64,000 nt of DNA from JALYZC01 sp963725645 (GCA_963725645.1 CAVRZD010000006.1:1-64000); one strand, 5' to 3'; counted from the stretch's first letter, positions 45,701-53,891 are shown. The notes: generated by a model not told the origin, from the letters alone. Program-made: numbers and translations.

Positions 45701-47022
45701 GCGCGCAGCTCGCCGATCGACGTCTCCAGTTCCTGCACGCGGCGCTCGAGGCCGGTCGCCTCACGGCGCGAGGTCGCCTCGCGCTCGCCCGACTCGCGGA
45801 TCGTCCGCTCCAGCTCGCCCCGCTGGGCCTGCGCGCGCTCGTCGGCCTGCGCACGGGCGGCGCGCGCCTCGGCGAGCCGCTCGTCCGCCTCGCGCTGCGC
45901 GGCGTCCTGCGCCTCCCGCGCGGCCGCGAGCTCCGCCGCCAGCTCCTTCGCCCGGCGCGCCTCCGCCTCCCGCTCGCGCGCGGACGCCTCGCGCTCGCGC
46001 TCGGACGCCTCGCGCCGCTCCTCCGCCGCCGTGCGGGCCTGCTCGAGGTCGCGCTCGGCGGCCTCGCGCCGCTCCTCCGCCGCCGTGCGGGCCTGCTCGA
46101 GGTCGCGCTCGGCGGTGGCCACGGCGGCGCGCTCGCGTTCGAGCGCCTGCTCCTGCTCGGCCGCCGCGCTGCGCGCCGCCTCGGCCTCGGCCTCGGCGCG
46201 CTCGGCGCGCGCCCGCTCCTCGCCCGCCCGGCGCTCGGCGTCGTCGGCGCGGGCGAGGTCCGCCTGCGCGGTCTCGGCCGCCGCCTGCGCCGCTGCGCGC
46301 TCGCGCTCGATGCGGTCCTCCAGCTCGGCGGTGGCCCGGGCCACCTCGGCGCGGGCCTCGCTCGCCGTACGATCGGCCGCCTCACGGGCTGCGTGGACCT
46401 CCGCGAGCCGGTCGCGAAACTCCTCCGCGCCCGCGTGCTGCTGGGCGGCCGCCGCCTCGGCGCGCGCGCGGGCGTCGGCCTCGGCCTGGACACCGCGCTC
46501 GGCGTCGGCCCGCGCCCCGCGCTCGGCCTCGAGCCGGCGCTCGAGCTCGGCCATCGCCTGGCGGCGGGCCTCAGCCGTGCGCTCGGCGTCCGTACGCCGG
46601 CGCTTCTCCTCGCGCAGCTCGCGCTCGATCCGCTGGTCGGCGACGGCAGCCGGTGGCGACGATGGCGGCGCCGCGCGGCGCGCCGACCGCAGCCCGCCGC
46701 GGTCGGCGGGCTTGGGGAGGTCCACGACGGTCCCCGCCCCGGCATCCAGGGCAAAGGCCGTGCGCCGGTCCGCGAGCACCTCGGCGGGAACGGAGAACGC
46801 GGCCCGCCACGAGCGGCCGGCGACGGGCGCGTCGAGGTCCGGGCCGGGAAGCGGGTCGAGCCGGTGCCGCCGCCGGCCGTCGTCCACGATCAGCGTAGGC
46901 GCATCGAGACGCGCCCCGCGGCCGCCCTGCCAGCGACCGAAGACGCGCAGCAGCGCGACCCCCGGCGCAGCCGACACGCGCTCGAAGCCCTCCACCTCGA
47001 AGTCGACCTGGCCGGTCGTCAC
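42730..47022 (-). CDS. giant membrane-anchored coiled-coil protein, 1430 aa, unknown
   Basis: Three parts can be seen. Residues 1-100 form a beta-rich domain (FEVEGFERVSAAPGVALLRV, then LIVDDGRRRHRLDPLPGPDL). Residues about 130-1330 are one almost unbroken Ala/Glu/Arg coiled coil, with near-perfect local repeats such as ERDLEQARTAAEERREA repeated around residues 310-350. The tail has a basic stretch and a single C-terminal helix, LLVGGIVLIVAIVLLLAFVT, so it is tail-anchored with the coil inside. The start is GTG 47020-47022. A parallel rod could reach well over 150 nm if fully extended; that is an estimate from coil length. No function is recognised. Confidence 0.85.
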   Translation of the reverse strand: MTTGQVDFEVEGFERVSAAPGVALLRVFGRWQGGRGARLDAPTLIVDDGRRRHRLDPLPGPDLDAPVAGRSWRAAFSVPAEVLADRRTAFALDAGAGTVVDLPKPADRGGLRSARRAAPPSSPPAAVADQRIERELREEKRRRTDAERTAEARRQAMAELERRLEAERGARADAERGVQAEADARARAEAAAAQQHAGAEEFRDRLAEVHAAREAADRTASEARAEVARATAELEDRIERERAAAQAAAETAQADLARADDAERRAGEERARAERAEAEAEAARSAAAEQEQALERERAAVATAERDLEQARTAAEERREAAERDLEQARTAAEERREASEREREASAREREAEARRAKELAAELAAAREAQDAAQREADERLAEARAARAQADERAQAQRGELERTIRESGEREATSRREATGLERRVQELETSIGELRAEGTRAAEEADRELSQLREDSGRERERHAAATEELATVRAQLERERDELRTRAEAAEQAARDLGDQTELATGAAEAQAAALHELERQAKAAHAAVEEARTARREADERAALAVAGSQEQTEAARRAEQAAEAANSAREAAESRAADLERTVESTRSEALAEAAARVERAQDVARAAEAAAADARDGADAAEAARREAESKLEAATAQAEAGDEARAALEARLEEALAQAAAANDRAQAERAARDSALTEMRAERAAMLEQARTELEEQNRTALAGSQAEVDRLTGIAAQADARREALQADLARARTEAAGAAERADARIAELDRQLDDARARLAVEASAATARGDAASNELERARAETDALAARIAELEALLVKAEAGAARATTLEARLAEARDEVERAGRRVARAESLQSTAGDLERRAAALEVQAADAAQTAAGLEQAALDARNREVALEARAAEAEAARAEREHEVERLRAEAERLRGDADATAVRLAQRAEDAERGSEDFARARAELEARINELERREADGDAARAVLEREAREAEAGAAQADERAREAERARDELAGRVEAAALEQRAAAADTRLLEEQRAELERVHGEAQARIGDLEVELERSAAARAEIDQRAERLERERAEARAEADRVVELEAELHRQREGAGAYEDEAHAREEADRRAAAAEEERDRLAARVEELAAEAREVERRAAEAGATPAELESLRAEAERARAERDEEAEARVSAERIAQEALDERAARGRDLYAAREAAGAAEARAEELAEAVVRAHADAVAAAERLDREAATHDDVERRLRDLAQDRDRLAAALEGAASRAPASAPAAAATRDPQAEARLAALTRERDAALAQAEVVATARDEALSEVAGLAQAHQDALAQLAAEAQERTDLEAQLAALGLGPAPGEVRVRRFVEPAPSEAAPAASDVPRPRPAELRQGRGAARTRARAARRRERPARKRSSSQLLVGGIVLIVAIVLLLAFVTGLVRIDLIP

Positions 47023-47144
47023 GACCGGCCGATTCTAGGCGTGGCGGAGGTCGGTCTGCTCGTCGACCGATCGAGGAAGCGCGGGAATCCGCCGCGCCAC
47101 GGCACCCCGGCGACGGTCCATGGTCCTGTTATATACGCCGCTCC

Positions 47145-48128
47145 ATGGCCCGGATCCTCGTCACCGGCGGCGCCGGCTACATCGGGAGCGTGTGTGCGGC
47201 AGAGCTGGTCCGCGACGGCCACGAGGTGGTGGTGGTCGACAATCTCGCGCGCGGCCATCGCAGCGCAATCCCGGCCGGGGCCGAGCACGCCGATGTGGAC
47301 CTCCTCGACGCCCCGGCTCTCGCCGCCGCGGTCGCCGACGCGCGTCCCGAGGCCGTCATGCACTTCGCCGCGCTCGCGCTGGTGGGGGAGTCCGTCCGGC
47401 ACCCCGAGCACTACTGGCGCACGAACGTCGGCGGCACCCTCAACCTGCTCGACGCGATGCGCGCGGCGGGCGTGGAGCGGCTCGTGTTCTCGTCCACGTG
47501 CGCGTGCTACGGCGTACCCGACGAGGTCCCGATCTCCGAGGACGCGCCGACGCGCCCCGCCAACCCGTATGGCGCGAGCAAGCTGGCGGTGGACCAGATG
47601 ATCGGCGAGCACTGCGCCGCCCACGGCCTCAGCGCGATCTCGCTGCGCTACTTCAACGTCGCCGGCGCGAGCGGCGAGCAGGGCGAGGACCACGACCCCG
47701 AGACCCACCTGATCCCCAACGTGCTCCGCGCCGCGCTCGGAGTGCTGGAGCACGTCGAGGTGTTCGGCGCCGACTACGGGACGCCCGACGGCACGGCCGT
47801 CCGCGACTACATCCACGTCGAGGACCTCGCGCAGGCGCACCTCCTCGCCCTGAACGCGGCGCGGGGAGGCGAGCACCGGATCCTCAACCTCGGGAACGGC
47901 AACGGGTTCTCGGTGCGCGAGGTCGTCGAGGCTGGGCGCCGTGTGACCGGGCTCGAGATCGCCGCGCGAGACGCGCCGCGGCGCCCGGGGGACCCGCCCG
48001 TCCTGGTGGCCGCGTCCCAGCGCATCCGCGACGAGCTCGGATGGGAGCCGCGCAAGCCTGAGCTCGACACGATGATCGCCGACGCCTGGACGTGGGCGCA
48101 GGCGCACCCCGACGGGTACGGGGACTAG
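47145..48128 (+). CDS. galE: UDP-glucose 4-epimerase
   Basis: 327 residues from ATG 47145. It interconverts UDP-glucose and UDP-galactose, supplying glycosyltransferases. RILVTGGAGYIGSVCAAELV is the NAD site, MHFAALALVGESV the conserved core strand, LVFSSTCACYG carries the catalytic Ser/Thr, and NPYGASKLAVDQ is the Tyr-x-x-x-Lys motif. YIHVEDLAQAHLLAL is also typical. It is divergent from the coiled-coil gene (122 bases between starts) and overlaps the convergent tmk stop by four bases. Confidence 0.94.
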   Translation: MARILVTGGAGYIGSVCAAELVRDGHEVVVVDNLARGHRSAIPAGAEHADVDLLDAPALAAAVADARPEAVMHFAALALVGESVRHPEHYWRTNVGGTLNLLDAMRAAGVERLVFSSTCACYGVPDEVPISEDAPTRPANPYGASKLAVDQMIGEHCAAHGLSAISLRYFNVAGASGEQGEDHDPETHLIPNVLRAALGVLEHVEVFGADYGTPDGTAVRDYIHVEDLAQAHLLALNAARGGEHRILNLGNGNGFSVREVVEAGRRVTGLEIAARDAPRRPGDPPVLVAASQRIRDELGWEPRKPELDTMIADAWTWAQAHPDGYGD

Positions 48129-48757
48129 ACCCCGCCCACGATCAGGTCCTCGAGCGCGGCCAGCGCGGCGGCCAGCACGGCGTCCGGCTCCGCGCGCGCG
48201 TCGAGCACGCGGATGCGGTCCGGGTCGGCCTCGGCCAGGCGGTCGTAGGCCGAGGCGATCGCGCGGAAGAACACCTCGTCCTCGAGCTCCAGGCGGTCGG
48301 GCGCCTCGCCGCGTTCCGCGAGCCGGGCGCGGCCGGCCGCCGGGTCGATCCGCAGCAGCAGGGTGCGGTCCGGCCGCAGGCCGCCGGTGCCGAAGTCGTT
48401 GATCGCGCGCACGGCGTCGACGCCCAGCTCGCGGCCCGCGCCCTGGTAGGCCAGCGACGAGTCCACGAAGCGGTCGAGGAGCACCCACACGCCGCTGTCG
48501 AGCAGGGGCGCCAGCGCCTCCTCGACGAGCTGCGCGCGCGCGGCCGCGTACAGCAGCGCCTCGGCGCGCGCCCCGACGCGCAGCTCCGGGTCCTTCACCA
48601 GCGCGCGCACGCGCTCGGCCAGGTCGACGCCGCCGGGCTCCCGCAGGACGCGCACCGCGCCGACCCGCCCGCCCAGTGCGCGCTCCAGCTCCGCGGCCAG
48701 CGTCGTCTTGCCCGCGCCGTCGAGGCCCTCGATCGTGATCAACCGCCCGCGCGCCAT
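48125..48757 (-). CDS. tmk: thymidylate kinase
   Basis: 210 residues; phosphorylates dTMP to dTDP for DNA synthesis. LITIEGLDGAGKTTLAAELE is the P-loop, VLREPGGVDLAERVR the TMP-binding DR/EPG motif, and LLDRFVDSSLAYQGAGREL the second conserved block. The lid segment, RLAERGEAPDRLELED, places basic residues away from the P-loop, as in type II enzymes. It faces away from holB; their starts are 34 bases apart, a common tmk-holB association but here divergent instead of co-directional. Confidence 0.94.
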   Translation of the reverse strand: MARGRLITIEGLDGAGKTTLAAELERALGGRVGAVRVLREPGGVDLAERVRALVKDPELRVGARAEALLYAAARAQLVEEALAPLLDSGVWVLLDRFVDSSLAYQGAGRELGVDAVRAINDFGTGGLRPDRTLLLRIDPAAGRARLAERGEAPDRLELEDEVFFRAIASAYDRLAEADPDRIRVLDARAEPDAVLAAALAALEDLIVGGV

Positions 48758-48790
48758 GCGCCGCGAGCGTATCTACGATGGGGGACCGCC

Positions 48791-49912
48791 ATGCCCGACG
48801 CGCCGCTCCTGGGAACCGAGCACCACCCGCACGCCGCCGCCGTGCTGGGCGCCGCCCTGCCCCCGCAGGGCCGCCCGAGCCACGCGTACCTCTTCGGCGG
48901 TCCGGCCGGCGCGGGCAAGCGCACGGTGGCGCGCGCGTTCGCGGCGGCGCTGCTGGCCGAGGGCGCGGCCGAGCCCGACGCGGTCCGCGGGCGGGTGGAG
49001 CGCGGCTCGCACCCCGATCTGACCTGGGTCAGGCCCTCGGGCGCGCACGAGCTGCTCGTCGGCGACATCGACACGGCGGTCGTCGGCGCCGCCGCGCGCA
49101 CGCCGTTCGAGGCGCGGCGGCGGGTGTTCGTGATCGAGCGCGCCGACACGATGATCGAGCAGGCGGCCAACAAGATGCTCAAGACGCTCGAGGAGCCGCC
49201 GCCGTTCGCGCACCTGATCCTGCTGAGCGACCGCCCCGGCGAGGTGCTCCCTACGATCGCGTCACGCTGCCAGCAGGTCCGCTTCGAGGCGCTCCCCGAG
49301 GACGAGGTCGTCGCCCGGTTGGGCCGCGAGGGCGTCGAGCCGCGCCCCGCCCGCGCGGCCGCTCGCCTGGCGCGCGGTGACGCCCGCCTGGCGCGCGAGC
49401 TGGCGACCGGCGAGGGCCCGAAGCTGCGCGGCGCGGCCCAGCGCTTCGCCCGGGCCGCTCCGGCGGCCGCGATGGGCGAGCGCCCCTGGCGCGAGCTGCT
49501 GGTGCAGGCCCGCGCGCGCGCCGACGCCGCGGTCGCCGAGCTCGACGAGCGCCACGCCGCCTCGCTCGATCTGCTGGCCAAGCGCGATCGCCGCCGCGCC
49601 GAGACCGAGCACGCCGAGCGCTCCCGGCGACTCGGCCGACGGGTCCACACGCAGGCGCTCGACCTGCAGCTGGCCCTCGCGGGCCTGTGGTACCGCGATC
49701 TGCTGTGCGTCGCGCTCGACGCCCCCGACCTGGCCGCCAACGTCGACCGCGAGGCCGAGCTGGCTGCGGACGCCGCCGGTCGCGACCCGGCCGCGCTGCG
49801 CCGCGCGCTGGAGCTGGTGGACGACACCCGCCAGCGGCTGCCGCTGAACGTCACCGAGGAGCTCGCCTGCGAGGCCCTCGGCTACCGCCTCGAGCGGCTG
49901 CTCGCCGAGTAG
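48791..49912 (+). CDS. holB: DNA polymerase III delta' subunit
   Basis: 373 residues; part of the clamp loader at the replication fork. The AAA+ domain shows AYLFGGPAGAGKRTVARAFA (Walker A), then ARRRVFVIERADTMIEQAAN (Walker B region), NKMLKTLEEPPPFAHLILLS and LPTIASRCQQVRF (sensor and SRC motif). ATG 48791 was chosen, as conserved sequence begins right after it. The zinc-binding cysteines of some delta' proteins are missing here, which is common in actinobacteria. Its 3' end is 4 bases from the convergent gene at 49917. Confidence 0.92.
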   Translation: MPDAPLLGTEHHPHAAAVLGAALPPQGRPSHAYLFGGPAGAGKRTVARAFAAALLAEGAAEPDAVRGRVERGSHPDLTWVRPSGAHELLVGDIDTAVVGAAARTPFEARRRVFVIERADTMIEQAANKMLKTLEEPPPFAHLILLSDRPGEVLPTIASRCQQVRFEALPEDEVVARLGREGVEPRPARAAARLARGDARLARELATGEGPKLRGAAQRFARAAPAAAMGERPWRELLVQARARADAAVAELDERHAASLDLLAKRDRRRAETEHAERSRRLGRRVHTQALDLQLALAGLWYRDLLCVALDAPDLAANVDREAELAADAAGRDPAALRRALELVDDTRQRLPLNVTEELACEALGYRLERLLAE

Positions 49913-49916
49913 CGAA

Positions 49917-50330
49917 CTACTTCGCGCAGATCAGGCCGACCTCGTAACGCGCCGAGCTGTCGCCCAGGTTGGAGACGCCGACCAGCCAGGTCCGCGACGA
50001 CTCCCGCGTGGCCGGGTCGGGCCGCGCCGCGCCCAGCACGACCTTGTCCGAGCCGCTGTCGAAGAAGGCCGAGATCGGGTGCGGCTTGCTGCGCGGACAG
50101 GTGCCCTTGGCGCCCGAGAAGGCGCCGGCCGCGACGGTCCCGGTCGTGCTCAGGTAGGTGAGCTTGACCCCGGGCGTGGTGGCGGCCATGTGGCCCACCG
50201 CCCCGGTCGCGTGGGCCGTCGCGCTGGGGTGCCCGCCGCGGCCGAACCCGGTTGCGGCGAACGTTGCGAGTCCTGCGGCGAACGCGAGCACGACGATCAG
50301 GCCGCCGCGAAGGTGCCTGCTTGCACGCAT
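49917..50330 (-). CDS. exported protein of unknown function, 137 aa
   Basis: A basic start and hydrophobic helix (LRGGLIVVLAFAAGLATFAA) act as signal or anchor. The external part contains KGTCPRSKPHPISAFFDSGS, GAARPDP and RTWLVGVSNLGD and ends VGLICAK, giving two cysteines likely joined by a disulfide around a small beta domain. A His-containing linker (TAHATGAVGHMAA) follows the helix. No family is recognised. It lies downstream of the uppP gene in the same direction with 39 bases between. Confidence 0.72.
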   Translation of the reverse strand: MRASRHLRGGLIVVLAFAAGLATFAATGFGRGGHPSATAHATGAVGHMAATTPGVKLTYLSTTGTVAAGAFSGAKGTCPRSKPHPISAFFDSGSDKVVLGAARPDPATRESSRTWLVGVSNLGDSSARYEVGLICAK

Positions 50331-50369
50331 GCTGCTCCTCCTCCTGTGGACCGTTGCGTTGCGGCGACG

Positions 50370-51182
50370 CTAACCGATCGCCCCGCCCGCGACCAGGGCC
50401 AGCACGAGCGTGCCGAGCGCCACGCGATACACGACGAACACGAGCAGGGAGTGCGTCACGAGATAGCGCAGGAGGAAGGCGATCGACCAGTAGCCCACGA
50501 CGAACGCGAGCACGGTCGCGATGATCAGCGAGCCCGCGCCGGTGTCCCCGCCGCCGGCCTTGCGCAGCTCGAAGAGCCCGGAGAGCACGACGGCGGGCAC
50601 GGAGAGCAGGAACGAGAACCGGGCCGCCGCCTCGCGGTTGAGCCCGCGGAGCAGCCCGCCGGTGATCGTCGCCCCCGAGCGAGACACGCCCGGGATCAGC
50701 GCGAGCGCCTGGGCGAACCCCACCGTGCCCGCGTCCCGCGCGTCGATGTCCTCCTCGCCGCGGTTCTTGGGGCCGTAGCGGTCGGCCGCGTACAGGATGA
50801 GCCCGAACAGAATCAGGGTCGTGCCGATCAGCGACAGGTCGCGCGCCCCGGTCTCGATCTGGTCCTTGAAGATGAGGCCGAAGATCCCGATCGGGATGGT
50901 GCCGAGGATCAGGTACCAGCCCATCCGGTACTCGGGCGCGCGACGCGGCAGGGTGCCGCGCAGACCCCCGATCCACCCGCGCGCGATGTTCCGCAGGTCG
51001 TCGCGGAAGTACAGGAGCACCGCGGCCATCGTCCCGAGCTGGATCACGGCGGTGAACGCGGCGCCGGGATCCTTCCACCCGAGGAAGGCGGGGACGACGC
51101 GCAGGTGCGCGGTGCTGGAGATGGGGAGAAACTCCGTGAGCCCCTGCACGATCCCCAGCACGATCGACTGGAGGACGCTCAT
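50370..51182 (-). CDS. uppP: undecaprenyl-diphosphatase (BacA/UppP), copy 1
   Basis: 270 residues with about eight helices. It removes a phosphate from undecaprenyl diphosphate, recycling the carrier for peptidoglycan and polysaccharides and giving bacitracin resistance. The two active-site motifs are GIVQGLTEFLPISSTAHL near the N-terminus and ALIPGVSRSGATITGGLL in the middle. This is the more canonical of two copies. It is divergent from copy 2 with 40 bases between the starts. Confidence 0.95.
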   Translation of the reverse strand: MSVLQSIVLGIVQGLTEFLPISSTAHLRVVPAFLGWKDPGAAFTAVIQLGTMAAVLLYFRDDLRNIARGWIGGLRGTLPRRAPEYRMGWYLILGTIPIGIFGLIFKDQIETGARDLSLIGTTLILFGLILYAADRYGPKNRGEEDIDARDAGTVGFAQALALIPGVSRSGATITGGLLRGLNREAAARFSFLLSVPAVVLSGLFELRKAGGGDTGAGSLIIATVLAFVVGYWSIAFLLRYLVTHSLLVFVVYRVALGTLVLALVAGGAIG

Positions 51183-51196
51183 GGAGCCGCGGAAGG

Positions 51197-51207
51197 TTAG
51201 TCCTCTC
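51197..51207 (+). repeat. left 11-base inverted repeat flanking uppP copy 2
   Basis: TTAGTCCTCTC lies between the two divergent uppP starts. Its exact complement (GAGAGGACTAA) occurs at 52082-52092, at the stop of uppP copy 2. Confidence 0.6.
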
Positions 51208-51222
51208 TAAGCTCCCGCGGCC

Positions 51223-52083
51223 GTGATCAGCTACTTCCAAGCCGTGGTGCTCGGACTGCTCCAGGGATTCTCCGAGCTCTTCCCGATCTCCAGCCTCGGA
51301 CACAGCGTCGTGCTGCCCAAGATGCTGGGTTGGGACATCCAGCAGTCCGACAAGTTCTTCCTCAACTTCCTCGTGGCCACGCACCTGGCCACCGCACTCG
51401 TGCTGCTCGGGTTCTTCCGCCGCGACTGGGTGCGGATCGTCAAGGGCATCGGCCGCTCGCTGCGCGACCGGGAGATCAGAGGCGACGACTCCGACGCGAA
51501 GCTGGGCTGGCTCATCGTCGTGGGCACGATCCCGGCCGGCCTCCTGGGCCTGCTCCTCGAGGGCTCGCTGCGCGACCTGTTCAAGTCGGCCGAGTCGGCG
51601 GCGGCGTTCCTGATCGCCAACGGGCTGATGCTCTACGGCGCCGAGCGGCTGCGACGACGGCCACCCCGCCCGGACGACTGGAAGGGCGACTCCGACGCGC
51701 GTATCGCAAAGCTGAGCTGGCGCCAGGCCATCGCGGTGGGCACGGCGCAGGCGGTTGCGCTGATCCCCGGCTTCTCCCGGTCGGGCGCCGCCATGGGCGG
51801 GGGCCTCCTCGTCGGCCTCTCCAACGAGGACGCGGCGCGCTACTCCTTCCTGCTGGCCACGCCGATCATCGGCGCCGCCGCCGTCCTCAAGCTCCCAGAG
51901 CTCGTCGGCAAGAGCGGCCACGTGATCGGCACCGCGCTCGTCGGCGCCGCGTGCGCGGCGCTCACCGCCTACCTGTCGGTGAAGTTCCTGCTCAAGTACT
52001 TCGAGACGAACACGCTGACCCCATTCGCGATCTACTGCGTCGCGGCCGGCACGCTGCTCACCATCGGCTTCGCGCTGAGCTGA
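51223..52083 (+). CDS. uppP: undecaprenyl-diphosphatase-like protein (BacA/UppP), copy 2
   Basis: 286 residues from GTG 51223. The two motifs are kept in altered form: LGLLQGFSELFPISSLGHSV (Ser-Leu-Gly replaces Ser-Thr-Ala) and ALIPGFSRSGAAMGGGLLVG (Phe and Ala replace Val and Thr). Loops differ from copy 1, for example IRGDDSDAKLGW. It is thus a diverged paralogue, not a recent duplicate. It may serve a different polyprenyl-diphosphate pool. Gene and short flanks are bounded by an 11-base inverted repeat. Confidence 0.9.
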   Translation: MISYFQAVVLGLLQGFSELFPISSLGHSVVLPKMLGWDIQQSDKFFLNFLVATHLATALVLLGFFRRDWVRIVKGIGRSLRDREIRGDDSDAKLGWLIVVGTIPAGLLGLLLEGSLRDLFKSAESAAAFLIANGLMLYGAERLRRRPPRPDDWKGDSDARIAKLSWRQAIAVGTAQAVALIPGFSRSGAAMGGGLLVGLSNEDAARYSFLLATPIIGAAAVLKLPELVGKSGHVIGTALVGAACAALTAYLSVKFLLKYFETNTLTPFAIYCVAAGTLLTIGFALS

Positions 52084-52092
52084 GAGGACTAA
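52082..52092 (+). repeat. right 11-base inverted repeat flanking uppP copy 2
   Basis: GAGAGGACTAA overlaps the TGA stop of uppP copy 2 and the stop of the convergent small gene. It is the exact complement of 51197-51207. Confidence 0.6.
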
Positions 52093-52331
52093 GCCGACGA
52101 AGCGCCGCCGGAGCGCGGTCCCGTCGCGAACCACGCCACGACGAAGCAGCCGACCCCGAGGAGCAGCGCGGCGATCCCGTGCTTGACGTGAGTGGTCGTG
52201 GAATGCGCGTCGTGGCCGGGGAAGAACGAGGGCAACGACTTGGCCGGCTCGGCGAAGTACACGACGGCGATGACGATCAGCACGACGCCGGCGATCACCG
52301 CCGCGACGATCAGTCCACGGGACCTGGCCAT
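52089..52331 (-). CDS. small two-helix membrane protein, 80 aa
   Basis: Start at ATG 52331. Helix 1 is LIVAAVIAGVVLIVIAVVYF, then an external loop with SFFPGHDAHSTTTHVKHG, rich in His (four residues) and possibly metal-binding, then helix 2, GIAALLLGVGCFVVAWFATG. An ATG at 52352 would add seven residues. It is convergent with uppP copy 2 and divergent from the phzF-like gene. No family is recognised. Confidence 0.7.
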   Translation of the reverse strand: MARSRGLIVAAVIAGVVLIVIAVVYFAEPAKSLPSFFPGHDAHSTTTHVKHGIAALLLGVGCFVVAWFATGPRSGGASSA

Positions 52332-52372
52332 GCCGGGGATCCTACGGGGCACGCGTTAGGGTCGAGTTAGCG

Positions 52373-53047
52373 ATGGCGGTCCTCCACGTCCTGCGCGTGT
52401 TCACGGGCGACGACGGCGCCGGCGGCAACCCGCTCGGCGTCTTCCTCGACGGCGGCGCGATCGCGCCCGACCGGCGCCAGGACGTGGCCGCCGACCTCGG
52501 CTTCTCGGAGACCGTGTTCGTGGACGACGCGCGCCTGGGCCGCGTCGCCGTCTTCACCCCCACGGTGGAGCTCGAGTTCGCCGGGCACCCGCTGGTCGGA
52601 ACGGCGTGGCTGCTCGCGTCGGAGGGCAGGCCGGTGAGCCACCTTCGCCCGCCGGCCGGGGAGGTCCCGACGCGCCAGGAGAACGAGCTGTCGTTCATCG
52701 CCGCGCGGCCCGAGTGGGCGCCGCCGTTCGAGCACTACAAGCTCGACGCGCCCGCGGAGGTGGACGCCCTCGACGGCCCGCCCGAGGGCCACGACCTGGT
52801 CGGCTGCTGGGCGTGGGAGGACGAGGCCGGGGGCATCGTGCGCTGCCGTGTCTTCCCGGTCGCGCTCGGCATCGCCGAGGACGAGGCGACGGGCGCACAC
52901 GCGGTCAAGCTCGCAGGCGCGCTGCGCCGGCCGCTGGTGATCCACCAGGGCGCGGGCTCGACGCTGCTGGCGCGCCCGCTCGACGACGGGTTCGTCGAGG
53001 TCGGCGGCCGGGTTGCGCTCGTCGTCCGGCGCGACTACGGTGCCTGA
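52373..53047 (+). CDS. PhzF-family protein, short form, 224 aa
   Basis: LHVLRVFTGDDGAGGNPLGV is the family opening (GNPxxV), FSETVFVDD carries the catalytic glutamate position, and TPTVELEFAGHPLVGTAWLL is the signature Gly-His-Pro segment. The second half, with ALGIAEDEATGAHAVKLA, is shorter than in full-length PhzF (about 270-300 residues), so the second barrel half looks trimmed. PhzF proteins isomerise small acids and many have unknown substrates. No phenazine genes are near, so a role in phenazine synthesis should not be assumed. Confidence 0.85.
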   Translation: MAVLHVLRVFTGDDGAGGNPLGVFLDGGAIAPDRRQDVAADLGFSETVFVDDARLGRVAVFTPTVELEFAGHPLVGTAWLLASEGRPVSHLRPPAGEVPTRQENELSFIAARPEWAPPFEHYKLDAPAEVDALDGPPEGHDLVGCWAWEDEAGGIVRCRVFPVALGIAEDEATGAHAVKLAGALRRPLVIHQGAGSTLLARPLDDGFVEVGGRVALVVRRDYGA

Positions 53048-53051
53048 CCGC

Positions 53052-53891
53052 CTAGCTCCAGCCGGGCGCGATCGGCCCGAGCACCGGCTCGCGGCCGTAC
53101 AGCTCGAAGGCGAGGAAGCGGTCGAAGTGCTCGTGGCCGGGCCCGTGGAAGTCGGCCGACCCGGTCTGGAGCAACCCGTCGCGCGCGCAGCGCTCGGCCA
53201 GCAGCGCGACCTGCTCCTCGGAGTGCGTGGCGTAGAACACCTCCACGCCGTCGATCCCGAGCGCCGCGAAGCGGTCCAGCGTGGCCAGGACCTCCGCGGG
53301 GTCGGACACGTCCCAGAACGGGTGCGCCCACACGGCCACCCCGCCGGCCGCGTGGATGACGGCGATCGCCTCCGCGACGCTGGGAGTGGTGCGGGGCACG
53401 AAGGCGGGTGCGCCCGGGACCAGATACCGCTCGAAGAACCCGTCGGGACGGTCGCGCACCGCCGCCGCCAGATGGGGGCGGCCGACGGGCTCGCCGGCGG
53501 CGCGGCGGGCGTCGAGCTCGGTGCGGTCGAGCTCGAAGCCGAGCTCCTCGAGCCGGTCGGCCATGCGCTCGATGCGCAGCGCGCGGTCGGCCTTCCAGCC
53601 CTCGAGCGCGGCCGCCAGTCCCGGCGCACGCGGGTCGACGCGGTAGCCGAGCACGTGCACGTCGGCCCCGATGCCGTCCTGGACCGCCGACACCTCGATC
53701 GCCGGGACGACCTCGACGCCGCGCTCCCGCCCTGCGGCGAGCGCCTCCTCGACCCCGTCCACGGTGTCGTGGTCGGTCAGGGCGAGCAGCCGGACGCCCG
53801 CCGCGGCGGCCGCCGCGACCACCGCGGCGGGCTCGAGCGCGCCGTCGGAGCGGGTCGAATGTGCCTGTAAGTCGAACTCCGGCGTGGACAT
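53052..53891 (-). CDS. PHP-domain phosphoesterase
   Basis: 279 residues from ATG 53889-53891. The PHP metal-site motifs are in order: FDLQAHSTRSDGALEP, LALTDHDTVDGVEEAL, EVVPAIEVSAV, AVWAHPFWDV and QTGSADFHGPGHEH. This order matches the stand-alone PHP enzymes such as 3',5'-nucleotide bisphosphate phosphatases and the RNase AM/YciV group. It hydrolyses a phosphoester with two or three metal ions in the cytoplasm. It is convergent with the phzF-like gene, with 4 bases between stops. Confidence 0.9.
   Translation of the reverse strand: MSTPEFDLQAHSTRSDGALEPAAVVAAAAAAGVRLLALTDHDTVDGVEEALAAGRERGVEVVPAIEVSAVQDGIGADVHVLGYRVDPRAPGLAAALEGWKADRALRIERMADRLEELGFELDRTELDARRAAGEPVGRPHLAAAVRDRPDGFFERYLVPGAPAFVPRTTPSVAEAIAVIHAAGGVAVWAHPFWDVSDPAEVLATLDRFAALGIDGVEVFYATHSEEQVALLAERCARDGLLQTGSADFHGPGHEHFDRFLAFELYGREPVLGPIAPGWS

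Noticed and set aside
43333..47601. A 1422-codon open frame on the plus strand opposite the coiled-coil gene
   Set aside because: It is a mirror of the Ala/Glu/Arg-rich codons of the minus-strand gene. Its product is Leu/Gly/Arg low complexity without domains, and it overlaps galE.
52373..53047. Phenazine biosynthesis locus
   Set aside because: Only a short PhzF-family protein is present. No other phz genes are nearby, and most PhzF-family members have other or unknown roles.
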